From positions 51,009,894 through 51,073,893 of the forward strand of contig JBCFYV010000001.1 in NCBI GenBank assembly GCA_039000515.1: a DNA stretch of 64,000 nt, written 5' to 3'. Below are positions 1 to 10,525 of this stretch, one piece after another; positions within the stretch are counted from its first letter, which is position 1; every line of letters begins with the position of its first letter. The notes beneath the pieces are model-generated. The model did not search any database. It had not been told where the DNA came from and was given only the letters and a program-made list of their open reading frames with translations. This DNA comes from Timema cristinae (taxonomy: Eukaryota > Arthropoda > Insecta > Phasmatodea > Timematidae). The position numbers and the translations under genes were made by a program.

Positions 1-89
1 CTCTAGTTTCTGGTGAGATGTTTGGCTTTTAAATTTTAATTGTTATTAGAGATGATTTGAATACACTCTTTTACTATTACAAAGCATTA

Positions 90-135
90 TTATGACCAAA
101 CGGGTAGTAAGATGAGGTGCTAAGTATTATTATTA
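90..135 (+). repeat. SINE tail fragment
   Basis: 'aaacgggtagtaagatgagg tgctaa' followed by att repeats: the 3' tail shared by SINE families A and B, without a body. Confidence 0.55.
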
Positions 136-254
136 CTAATCTAAATCCTAGAAAACATGGTAAGCATAAAATATTTACTTTGCTGAATTAGCTCTTACAT
201 AAGTTGATATATCATGTAATTAAATAAAATGACAAGAGTTTTAGAAAAATAATG

Positions 255-390
255 AAGCACAAATAAAAGTAAAAACACTAACACATAGTTACACACATAT
301 CAATATTTATTTACTTTTATAAACATCAACATTTTTTAAGTGTGTGTAAATATGATTTAGTGTTTTTACTTTTAATTATTTGTGGTTTAT
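255..390. repeat. short inverted repeat (hairpin)
   Basis: Left arm acaaataaaagtaaaaacac ... gttacacaca; right arm tgtgtgtaaatatgatttag then gtgtttttacttttaatt. Arms of about 45 bases and a loop of about 40, AT-rich. Confidence 0.65.
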
Positions 391-589
391 TTTTCTCTCA
401 TATTTATTTAATTACATATATTTTGCTTAATGCACTTTATTTCATACATATTAGGAAAATAAAAATAGTAACTAGGCTCTAAATGTTCAAATTTTTTGCT
501 TTAATGAATTCTTTTTTTTTTTCTCGCTATCACTACATTTTAATACCCTATGTTATAACTCATAACCAAATATACTAATTAGGATGATG

Positions 590-715
590 AGTTAGAGATG
601 AGGAATGTTGAATTTTGACCAAGTGTACGCACATTCACATGAAAGGAAAGTTTAAAACCATTAAGGAAAAATCACCCACTCAACCAACATTCGAACTTGG
701 ATCTTCTCGTCATTG
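590..715 (-). repeat. SINE family A copy (partial)
   Basis: Complement of the family A body (attaaggaaaaatcacccac; ccaaacattcgaacttgga-like B box) and of the head junction (ctcgtcattggcagtccagt). Confidence 0.6.
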
Positions 716-889
716 GCAGTCCAGTCGCCCAGCGTTTGTCAAACGTTTCTTAGTAGTGAACCACTTGATTATAGTTTGATGCACACATGGACAATACTCA
801 ATTCAATATGTGATGCAACCCAGGAAAACATGCCACATGTCGAAAAACTCATTTTCTTGTTTTTTATTTTTACCAATAGAAATCGAGGT

Positions 890-1160
890 TATGTGGAATA
901 GAGGACTAGGCTAAATCATGGTTTAAATTAGGAGGAATAGCCAGCACACTTACCTATGTGATACTGGAGTAGAAATTGATTGGATATAACATTAAAAAAC
1001 ACACAAAAACATTCTTCAGGACAAGCTTTCACTGTCTATTTTAAACCGTGATTTAGCCTTGTGCTCTATTCCACATAACCTCAATGTTATATCTAAACAA
1101 TTTCTACTCTAGTATCACCTAGATAAGTGTGCTTGCTATTCCTCCTAATTTAAACCACTA
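890..1160. repeat. Penelope-like 3' tail, inverted duplication
   Basis: 'gaggactaggctaaatcatg' through 'ggacaagctttcactgtc' matches the tail of the Penelope copies at 39.46-39.62 and 61.61-61.78 kb. A reverse copy follows directly (gtgatttagccttgtgctct; agataagtgtgcttgctatt). Confidence 0.65.
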
Positions 1161-1974
1161 CCAATAGAAATCTTAATTCTGAACCTTAAAAACTACCCCT
1201 CTAGCTATAAAATTACTTTTTTATATAATATTTCAAACATCAATATGTATTTTTACTAATTTGTGGTAAATGGCAGCCAGAGTTTAAGGCATGTTTTAAT
1301 TTCCCATGCAAAACCTTATTTAAAGCTATATTTCTTGTATTATTAGTGTCTTGGTAATCCTGTTTAGGGGTCTCCATAAACCATGTAACATTTTTTTCTT
1401 ACCTTTTTTAGCCCCCCACACCCCAACTCATGTTATGTAACTTTTCTACACCAAGAATGAATGTCATTATTTCATAAGGAAGTTTTGTAATACTAACGGA
1501 GGGATTCAGAATTAATACTTCTAGAAATCCATTTTAAATCATGAACATAAATGATTTCAGAGACTATTATATTTATGGATAGCTACACATACAAACAAAT
1601 AAGACAAACAAGTACAAACATAAAGATTTAAAGCTAAAATTCTTCAGGTTCACGAGAAAAAACCTGTGCTATATATATGTTATGGATGTGAGGGTTGTGA
1701 TCTGAGTAAGACCAAGATGCTATGGCACTGCTATGTGCTGAGTAGGATGGACCTTTTCTATAGTAGCACTCGTTACATGATGTTAATGTGCCCACATCCG
1801 GTGCTTGATGCTGGGGAAAGACATTTTCTTAATATTGTGCACTTTTTATTACTGTTTACAAACTTCTAACTATATAATAATGGATTAATTTATAATTTTA
1901 CTTTAGTTAATTTATCAATACCTAGAATCTTGATTCATTCCAACATTGATCCTGATCTTAGCTTCACTCTCAAA
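1161..1974. other. no feature recognised
   Basis: AT-rich sequence. A 67-codon open frame at 1666-1869 shows no known motif and no support beyond chance. Confidence 0.5.
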
Positions 1975-2120
1975 AAAGACTAGATGGCTAACGAAGTGGA
2001 GATCTGGGTTTGAATTCCTGTCGGGTGTACTCATAGTGGATTTTTCTAAACTCTCTCTCCACGTTAATGAGGGTAGACTACCTCTAAAATTCTACCTTCC
2101 TCATTTCTACTCCATTAGAT
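1975..2120 (+). repeat. SINE family A copy (5'-truncated)
   Basis: 'gtggagatctgggtttgaat', 'tcctgtcgggtgtactcata' and 'aactctctctccacgttaat' are family A positions; tail lost. Confidence 0.65.
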
Positions 2121-2189
2121 AAAAATAACAAAAAATTAATAGAATAAGTACAATTTGACTATACCACCCTACAAAATGTATACTAAAAA

Positions 2190-2330
2190 AAATCTACCAG
2201 CCTTTGCATGGAGGGAGAGTAGTAAACCATTTTAGGAAAAGCAGCCCTCAGTAGACCTGACTGGTATCTCCCCAACATAGGCCGTCTAGTCTATTGAAAG
2301 AATGACAATTTAGACAATGCGCCCACCGTA
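2190..2330 (-). repeat. SINE family A copy (partial)
   Basis: 'tttgcatggagggagagtag' and 'taaaccattttaggaaaagc' are the complement of the family A body, then 'gactggtatctccccaacat' towards the head. Confidence 0.65.
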
Positions 2331-3210
2331 GTACGCCTTTTTTTTAAATAATAAATGATATTTGAAACTTTACTTTTCGTAACATTTTGCTGGTATGAAT
2401 AAATAACACTATTGGTGGACTCCTCAAAATTGCTTTGAGATAAATTCTGTATTGTTGCTTCTTTCCATTTCACTACAACATCTTTTTGAGACTCTTACAA
2501 TATTTTTTCTGGATATAGCTTTTTATACGCAAGCAATGAACAAGTCTCATCTTTTTTAAGAAATTATTTTTGTTTTTCTAAAAAAAACAAGTGATTATTC
2601 ACGGCCTATATAAAAGCATGTGAGGGGGTCAGTATATTGTACAAATCTAAACAAATGCCGTGAGTATAAACATCTCACTGTCATGTGCATGAAAATATGT
2701 GTTTTCGAATGTGGGTTTGGCGTTTGTAGTCTTAGGTAGACAATAACACCTAAGTGCATTCAAAATATTGATGAACAAAAAGTAAGTGCTAAACTTGCAT
2801 TTTCAACGCCACGAATAATCAGATGTTATCTATAAGTTTGTTTATCAAAGGTGAAAACATGAACAATAATATTATTTTTGAACATTAGAATTTGTGTTTA
2901 AGACCTGTGTTATGTAACACTTTGATATACACCACCCTCTCCCCATGTAACAGCATCTAGATACTAAAGCTCAACCCCCCACCCCCACTCAAAGGGTGAT
3001 GTGTTTCATGGATGACCCCTTACTGGTTGAGACCGTAGTTAACGTTTCGACCTAACAGTAACACATGGCGCTTAGATCTAGAAACCATTAATTTCGACCC
3101 GGATCAACATTTTACACTTTCCTCTACTCCCACCTTAAAATGTGAACAGCCCGAATCATTAGCCATATGCGGTGAAGTATGGAGTAAAAATGGTTATGTG
3201 TATTTTTCAG
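2331..3210. other. no feature recognised
   Basis: AT-rich. The last ~130 bases are less AT-rich and lead up to the orphan candidate exon. Confidence 0.5.
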
Positions 3211-3344
3211 AGAAGGTCCAGAGTGCTCATAGCCCGGTGTTGTACCACGCAGCAGCTGAACATGTGGTCTCATTTATTGCTTCTTACGCTGACACTACAT
3301 TGGCTCGTCAACTGACAGATCGGATCGTCAAGCTGGGAAATGGA
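3211..3344 (+). CDS. orphan candidate exon of an unrecognised gene
   Basis: Between a good acceptor (gtatttttcag) and a consensus donor (AATGGA|gtgagg), 134 bases are open and read (E)KVQSAHSPVLYHAAAEHVVS, FIASYADTTLARQLTDRIVK, LGNG. The composition is richer in GC and far more protein-like than the surrounding AT-rich DNA, and could be an alpha-helical (HEAT/ARM-like) piece. I do not recognise the family. No neighbouring exon was found within the window, so it may be the last visible exon of an upstream gene, or a fragment. Confidence 0.45.
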
Positions 3345-3399
3345 GTGAGGATATTGGCACTTTTATTAATACATACAATACAAAGTTATTCAGTGGTTT

Positions 3400-3475
3400 T
3401 CTGGTCTAAGGCATCACTCTTGCGATAAACTGTACTTCTGGTAATAGGGAGGTTGATGTTTGAATTTTGGTGCAT
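3400..3475 (+). repeat. SINE family A head fragment
   Basis: 'ggtctaaggcatcactcttg' and 'agggaggttgatgtttgaat', the head and B-box part only. Confidence 0.55.
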
Positions 3476-4675
3476 TTCCTTTAAATTATCTTCCTCATCT
3501 CAATTTTTTAATTTACATCTTTAATAACCTTAGTGTTAAATGTAACAATTAAAAAATCATCAATCTCATAATCCTGACTTTTGCTAATTAATAATTAGGG
3601 CTGTCAAACTAGATTCCTCGATTCTTACTGGTATCGAAAGAATCGGGAATTGATATTAACATTACAATTCTCGCTACTTCGGTTCTTAGCTCTCAATAAA
3701 ACTGGCAACTAAACCAAACGGTAACATTCAAAATAGGTGATAATCAATTATCTCTCATACTAGTTTAGTTTCTGTTTCACTTAAATACTGTAATGGCCCG
3801 TATATACTACAACCATAACATTTTGAGTTGATCTATATGAAAAATAAATAGTCTCGAATATAATACAACCTGACATTATGACAGTAACAAGAGGTAAAGA
3901 CCACTTTGACACATTTTAAAGAAAAAGTAATAGTTAAGTGAGACTGTCAGAATATATTAATTGATTCTAAACAAACAATTGATATATAATACTTACACTA
4001 GGGATGGCAATTTTCCGTAATATATCAATATATTTATCATTAATTGATATATCACAGCGTGTATATCGAACACTATGATATTCCTATCAAATTAAAACAG
4101 CGGCTCTCCTGTAATAATATTCTTTGTTGCTTTTCAATTTCTAATGTTTTATTTAGCTCTTTGAATAAGATAAGTTTAATAAAAATAGAACAAAAATTGA
4201 CGTAGTTAATAAAACCCGTGTTGTGATGATCAAGTCCAAGTTTCACATTGAGGGGGGAGTAGGGTGTCAGGCACGTCAAATTTCTATGTAATAATGCTTG
4301 GAAAAATAATGAAAAAGGAAATGTTCAAGAATCAGAATCGAGAAAAACAGGTATCGTGACATCTATATTAATAATAAGTAATAACTAGGCACACCGAAAT
4401 ATCGCAGGACATATTTCACTAACGTTTACTTTGCACATTAAAATTAAATTACAAAATTTTTTCAAGTTTATTGAAGCATTTTTTAATATGAAAAAAATTA
4501 AATTGAATTGATTCATAAAATTGACTAATTGACCTTTTCTATGCAAATAAACACATATGTCAATTTTAATGAGAATTAACAATAAACAAACAATGCACAT
4601 TTTTACTTAAAAGCAGATTATATTGTTCTTTGCCTAGAGTTGCCAGAAAAAATTGTACCAACTGTACTATTATAA
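3476..4675. other. AT-rich stretch, possible old hAT-type ends
   Basis: 'tagggctgtcaaactagatt' at 3598 and 'actagggatggcaattttcc' at 3997 resemble TAGGG-type hAT MITE termini, but no duplication could be matched. Nothing else recognised. Confidence 0.35.
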
Positions 4676-4679
4676 TTCT

Positions 4680-4790
4680 TTTATATTTGGATGGAGGTAT
4701 AGGAAAGGTGGATAAAAACATCCTTTCCTGTACCTTCTTCTAAATATAATGCAATTGCCTCGTAAAGTGAGAAGAGGTTTTCCTTATATA
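4680..4790. repeat. dispersed repeat E, short inverted pair
   Basis: 'atatttggatggaggtatag gaaaggtgga' followed by its near complement 'cctttcctgtaccttcttct aaatataat'. Related to 41590-41780 and 42475-42780. Confidence 0.6.
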
Positions 4791-5460
4791 GCTATATTAT
4801 AATTCTTTATAATATTCCTATAACAAATCAAATTTTCCAGTTGAAAGAAAAATTTCCCTTTACCAAAGACCATTGGCAAATATGAAGTAAAATATGTGTT
4901 TGATCTAGCTATTATTAGAGACACTTATATTTCGCGAGTTGTGTTTTTATGAACTTTTATTTAGCACATTAAAATTGCCATAGAAACATAATTAAACATC
5001 ATTGTGGCATATTTCAGTGAAAATATTCATGCAAAGTAAAATAAAATAAAATCTATTCATGAAATTGACAAATGGGCCATTCAAACGCAAATTATGGTAA
5101 TTTTTTTCCCTATTTAAACATGAATAAATAATAAAACATTGCTGACATAGAAAACCATTCTTAGACTTAAACAAAAAATAAAAATAGTACCAACTGAACC
5201 AATATAATTTTCTTTCAAAAGAAAATTTATTTCCCTCAACCAAAGACTTGTTTTAAAAAGTGTTAAAACTGGCTACTACAGCGGCCATTTTGGGCACCCA
5301 AGGCAAGTATTTAAAGAATTAGAAGAAAAAAAACGCCATGTCTAAGCTAGAGTAAGATCTCTCTACACTTTGCCTTCCTGATGAAATCATTACCATCAAG
5401 GTCGTTAGATATTAACGTTGCTTTAGTAAGATTATTTTGTTTTTAACCTCTCCTATATTT
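4791..5460. other. AT-rich stretch, weak duplication
   Basis: Parts of 4920-5240 weakly resemble 4385-4620 (both with 'gcacattaaaatt' and 'gaaattgac(a)aat'); no named feature. Confidence 0.4.
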
Positions 5461-5464
5461 ATTT

Positions 5465-6240
5465 AATATTTAAACATGCCTAAAGTTTTAAGTATTTTTG
5501 AAAGAGAGCGTGAGTTTGGAAAAGAAGGATTTTATATATTTGATAAAGTTAAAAAATAATGATCTGCTGATTGTGCAACACGCATGTTGACTGGTTCAGA
5601 AAAGACACGTTTTTGAAGCACATTAATGGTGCTTTGCATAAACAGAAAAAAATTAATGTTTTTGAATCATTATAACAACTGATAGAAAAGAACAGTGTTT
5701 TTTTTAATTTCGTTGAAAACATTACGTGCTGATTCGAAGCAAAGCTTGTTTGTTGGTGCAGATAAAGTTTTGCAGAACGCTTCATCAACAGAATGTTTAC
5801 GGGCACTTGTGGACACCATCACCAAGTATGAGATTCCTTTATGAAAATGTAGTTTGTGTTGTGTGTTACATGATGAAATGTGTGACTTCTTTGAAAGTTC
5901 CCTATGTGATGATTTTCTGTATATACAGTGCTGGGACCACAAACTTAATTTAGTTCAAAATTGTTGGTCAGTAGAGTTGCCAGAGCTGAATGAGTGTGTA
6001 GCTAAAGCAAAGGCCGCATTTCTGAACACTCGAAAGTTGAAACATAATTATCTAGCATTTCTGAATGAAAAATACAGTAAAGGTGAAAAGTCTGCTAAAC
6101 TATTTCCAAACCCAGTTTTAACGTGATGGAACTCTTGGTTTTGTTCAGTGCTGTACCTCTGTGAATGTTTGGTGGATTTAGTGGAATATTTTTCCACATT
6201 GGAGGAGGTGACAGCAGCACTTAAGTATTCCAGGATATGT
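5465..6240 (+). pseudogene. hAT transposase remnant (CGGBP1-like)
   Basis: Read in three shifting frames: a short N-terminal part with a KHINGALHKQKKINVF-like zinc-finger end (about 5.61-5.66 kb), SLFVGADKVLQNASSTECLR (5.74 kb), YIQCWDHKLNLVQNCWSVEL (5.92 kb), PELNECVAKAKAAFLNTRKL, and RWNSWF (6.13 kb). The order (zinc finger, CWDHKLNLV, F-NTRKRKH, TRWN-W) is that of hAT-derived proteins like CGG-triplet-repeat-binding protein 1 and related transposases. At least three frame breaks, so dead. Confidence 0.65.
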
Positions 6241-6359
6241 CAAATGATAAAGTAACCCTAATTTTATAATAAAGAAAATTGATAAAACTAAAGAAAAAGG
6301 AAAAATAAACTACTAAGAGTAAATTTGATGAAGAAAGCCCACCTAGCGAAAGAGAAAAA

Positions 6360-6425
6360 CTGTGGGAAGAATCCAATGCACAAAGGTGACATCTTCTTCC
6401 TTTCTTCTGTCTTCTATAGTAGAAG
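6360..6425. repeat. short dispersed repeat
   Basis: 'ctgtgggaagaatccaatgc' and 'cttctgtcttctatagtaga' recur at 62625-62690 in per intron 13. Confidence 0.6.
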
Positions 6426-6638
6426 TAGTCACACACACATTTTAGCACAAATAGAATAATATTTCAGCATTGTTGCCTTTATCAAACACAAAGAAGAAAG
6501 AAGAGAGTACAAATAACACAAACACTGGATTACTCCATTTTGAATTTAAAGAAAGACTGTTATAAACACATTGTGCCAATTGTTTTTTGGGAGTAAAGAT
6601 AAATTCCTTGGCTATGGTTTGTATTTATAGAGACCTAT

Positions 6639-6642
<4 letters not shown>

Positions 6643-6677
<35 letters not shown>

Positions 6678-6682
6678 TAATA

Positions 6683-6718
<36 letters not shown>
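6643..6718 (+). repeat. (TAA)n microsatellite
   Basis: About 25 trinucleotide units with two single-base interruptions. Confidence 0.95.
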
Positions 6719-6719
<1 letters not shown>

Positions 6720-6720
6720 T

Positions 6721-7121
6721 TGAAAAATGGTAATCTTATGGGGGAAACTTCTGTTGAGGCCTGGTGATAATCTTTATTTGGTAATCCATTGTTGGGCCGG
6801 TTCCCACTGTCTAAGTTCATTCACTGTCTGAGAGAACCTGTAGTGAGGCCTATATACTCTACATCACATAATTTGCGCTGTAGTTGATACATTAAGTTAT
6901 TGGTTTTGCGATTGCAACCAATAACTTGATATATCGACTAGTGTCAATTCACTAACGACAGTAAAATCACTTATTTCTCATTGAGAATCTAAGAAATAAA
7001 ATGAGAAATGTAAAACTTAATTTTCTTGGATTTTGGAAAATTTAACATCACTAACACATGAATTTTGTACGACTCTTCACTTACAAAATTCTAATGCCAA
7101 TAAATTAATAAAAATGTATAA
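6721..7121. other. no feature recognised
   Basis: AT-rich; 'ataacttgatatatc' and its inverted partner around 6885-6930 form a weak foldback. Confidence 0.4.
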
Positions 7122-7590
7122 TCTATACTTATAAAATAACATGTCCTGACTGACTGACTGATTCATCATCGCCAAGCGCAAACTATCAAGGCTACAAGCA
7201 TGAAATTCGGACTGTATATTCATTTTGTTATGTAGGCACCCACTAAGAAAGGATTTTAGAAAATTCCACCCCAAAGGGGTCAAAATAGGGAATGATAATA
7301 TGTATGAAAGTCCGTCATTTTGAAAGTTACATAAACAAAATTTTGTATTTCGGTTATTGACGTAAAACAAATAAATACGTGTTTCAGGAATTTTGGAAAT
7401 CTAATTTAATAAGGTATGAAAAAGGGGGTGAAAGTTTGTATCGGACTTGCATTATTTTTGATCTGAGGTCAAGTTATGGTCATCATCGTAACGTAATATT
7501 TTAAATTAAGCTGTAAATACATATGTATATTTTCGTATTTGTATATAATCAACTTCCACGCGAGCAAAGCCGCGGGCAACAGCTATCTAG
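7122..7590 (+). mobile_element. non-autonomous Helitron (469 bp)
   Basis: Begins TCTATACTTATAAAATAAC followed by the gactgactgactgattcatc region. It ends with the hairpin cgcgagcaaagccgcg, then ggcaacagctatCTAG. It sits between A (7121) and T (7591), exactly the Helitron A|TC...CTAG|T arrangement. The end sequence matches the widespread arthropod Helitron terminus. Confidence 0.88.
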
Positions 7591-7806
7591 TTTTTTTTTA
7601 TATTATTGTTAAAAAGTATGTTTACTTAGTAAAAATACATATTTTATTTGGATTTTAGAGATTATAACATATTTATGTGCGTTAGCGTTGTGATGAATTA
7701 TGGGTAGCCACTTTGGTAAAACTAAAAAAAAAATTGTAAAATGCTGTTGGTTTTATTACTTCTTTAATAAATTTTGTATAATCAGGCAATAAATTATTCC
7801 TTTCTT

Positions 7807-7807
<1 letters not shown>

Positions 7808-7864
<57 letters not shown>
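7808..7864 (+). repeat. (TA)n then poly-T microsatellite
   Basis: About 20 TA units followed by a T run. Confidence 0.95.
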
Positions 7865-8840
7865 ATTTCCTATTTGTCCCTTCATGAGAATGATCCATAT
7901 AGTGTCTGGAAAAGTTGGAAAAAGTCAGGGAATTTTGAAATATAGTTTGGCTTGACACCCTGTATAACATTAGTTTTTCCACATTTTCCCAAAAAAAAAT
8001 AATTTTATGGTAAAACTTAGGAGTTCATGACAATTTGATCCCCAGAAAGGGATCAATTTATTTGAGTTTCCAGTTGAAAGGGACAAAAACAGCAGTTGTA
8101 GGTTTGAACAATGAATTTAATTTATGAAATCTTGTAAAATAAAAATCTAGAGGGAAAAAATATTTGCGCTCAAATTTTCTTTTATTAATTCTTTAAATTA
8201 AGTTTTCAAATAAAAACTAAATATTTTTTCCTAAAAAGTGATGAGTAATTTTTTTGATGTAATGTAAATTAAAAAACCTAATCCTAATGCAACTATTATA
8301 ATTGCTTATTTATAATACAGCATTTTTTGTATAAAATAAATACAAAAAATGGATTTTAATAACTACTTACACAGTAAAACATAAAAATTTATGAACTAAT
8401 CTAAAAAAGAATTTAAAGTAAGCTACAGTCTTGTCCATAAGAATAACATTTCTCAACTGAACCAGTGTGCCTGGTTACTTCTTAAGTTTTAGTTACTAAA
8501 CCTCTCACAAAGAGCGCTGTTGGACTCCAAAAATATGAATTCATCCAACTATTAATACCTATGATAAAAAGCCAAATGAATGCCATTACAAATAATATTT
8601 ACATAATAAATGTTTCTGTATGAAAAAAGCATGCTGAAGGTGTATTGCATGGATAAGTTGATATTTAAAAGCCATTTTTCCTTATTTTGTGCTAACCATA
8701 TGTTTTCCTTCCTTAAATCTATTCATTGATAACTATTTCCTTCAATTTTATATAATGTGGCTATTTAATAGTGCTCACTAGAGTTGGAAGATAGTTACGA
8801 AATTAAAAGCGGCTGAAACCATCTTCTGGTCTGAGCATAT
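7865..8840. other. AT-rich, no gene
   Basis: 7895-7970 contains the 'ggaaaagttggaaaaagtc' dispersed motif shared with 34255-34335. Nothing else recognised. Confidence 0.5.
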
Positions 8841-8841
8841 G

Positions 8842-10295
8842 CAAGTACTCGTATTCTGAGCTCGTCGCTTAAGCTTGAGATCAAAAGTTTTGTAGGCTCG
8901 TCATTTTTGAGCTTCCACTTGATGTACTTAATGATCGATTTTTAAAACGCAATAGTAAGCATAGTCTATTTAATTGAGATAATATCGGCTTTCCCACTTA
9001 TAAATCATTCGGTTGCTTAACAAATAGTTAAAAATTAATTTCAATTTTCATATTAATAATGTAATAGAGCTTTTAAACGACTGTAGATCGGTAAATTTAT
9101 TCGATATTGTCGTCCATTTTGAATTATACTTGATTGAAGCTGTTTACTTGTATTGCCATGACAAAGCAATGAAAATAAAAATAGCTAAGAAGATTACTAA
9201 ATAAATGAATAATTATTTTTACTATTTTTATCAGGCCCCTTTCTAAAATAATAATTTATATTAAATTAAATATAAAGAATATATTTTTATACTATGTTTT
9301 AAAATTTAAGATATTTAAAACTTGTATTAATTAATACGTTTAGCTGCAAAACTAGCTCTAGTTTAGTAACTGTTTAGTAATATTGTTGGTTAACCTGTTT
9401 AAAATCAATGTTGATCCTATTTATTGCATACATATTTTACCAAACCTATTTATATTAAAAAAACATTTATTATTTCATATTGTTTGCTAGAAATATTATT
9501 TTAGTCATATTACTTTTAATATTAAAGTCTCAACATCAAATTTTATAAGAATTAAAAGTTGAATTGAAGTAAATTTATTAATAAAATAATGTCTAACAAG
9601 AGCCCGTACAACGTGCATAAAGGAATGGAAATGGAACAGAAGACATGATAATGTACGATTACACTAAGGAATAATAAACGAAATATGAAACACTTAAAAT
9701 TTTCTTGTTTATGATTCTTACATTTTCTAATAGGGTAAATTAAGTTACTGAAGCATATTTTGGGGAAATATTAGCTTATTAAAACTTCAATTCTATTAAC
9801 TTTTTATCAAGACAGTATAGAAACACTCTACAATACTGTAAAGTGATAGTGAAGGAAGCTAACATGAAAGGATAGTTAGGTTAGGCCTGGATATAAACAT
9901 ACAACTTCTCTATTTTCTTTCTACAATTTAACACTTCCCACTTTTTCAAATTTCCACAGTTGCACATTGTTTTGAATTTTTGTAAATATTTATATTTCAT
10001 ATGAAGAGACATTAATGAAAAAGTAATATTCCCGAAAATTAAAACAAATGTGCAACTGTGGAAGTTTGAAGAAGTGGGAAGTGTAAAAGTTTAAGAAGAC
10101 ATGAAAAGAGAAGTGTGTTTGTTCTTACCTAGGCCTAACCTAACTATCCTTTCAGGTTGACTTCCTTCACTATCACTTTACAGTATTGTAGGTTTTATTA
10201 TACATCATTGTACAGTGTTTCTACACTGTCTTATTATACATTTCCAAGCCATCATACAATTATCAATTTTATTAACTTTTTTCCTATAATTGTTG
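8842..10295 (+). mobile_element. left part of interrupted hAT-like element (host of the foldback element)
   Basis: Starts at caagtactcgtattctgagc, then 'gctcgtcgcttaagc', and follows the reverse complement of the intact 35874-37652 copy, including 'cccgtacaacgtgcataaag'. It contains the internal palindrome (9811-10232). It stops at AATTGTTG, and the same element resumes at 23168 after the 12.87-kb insertion. Confidence 0.8.
9811..10232. repeat. ~420-bp palindrome of the hAT-like element
   Basis: Arm 'acaatactgtaaagtgatag tgaaggaag' reappears inverted as 'cttccttcac tatcactttacagtattgt'. The outer parts are gacagtatagaaacac and gtgtttctacactgtc, with the centre near 10005. Confidence 0.85.
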
Positions 10296-10525
10296 ACTGG
10301 GTTGAACTATTCCACAGCCACATAAACGTTTATTTTGGGGAGTTTGGGGTAGAACGCAAGCTTGTAACGCACTAAATATGTTACTAGATTACAAAGTTAA
10401 AAAGCTTGTAGCTACATGAATTCAGACTTGGATTGTATAGAGTGCGGTAGAATAGCTAACGAATATTACAAAACAGGTGTTTTATACAATATTAAAATAA
10501 GATTATTACGTTTATTTTGTGCGAA
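10296..10525 (+). other. left terminal segment of the foldback element
   Basis: Terminal inverted repeat of about 35 bases, then unique sequence up to the first satellite unit. A 79-codon frame at 10416 runs into the satellite and has no known motif. Confidence 0.6.
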
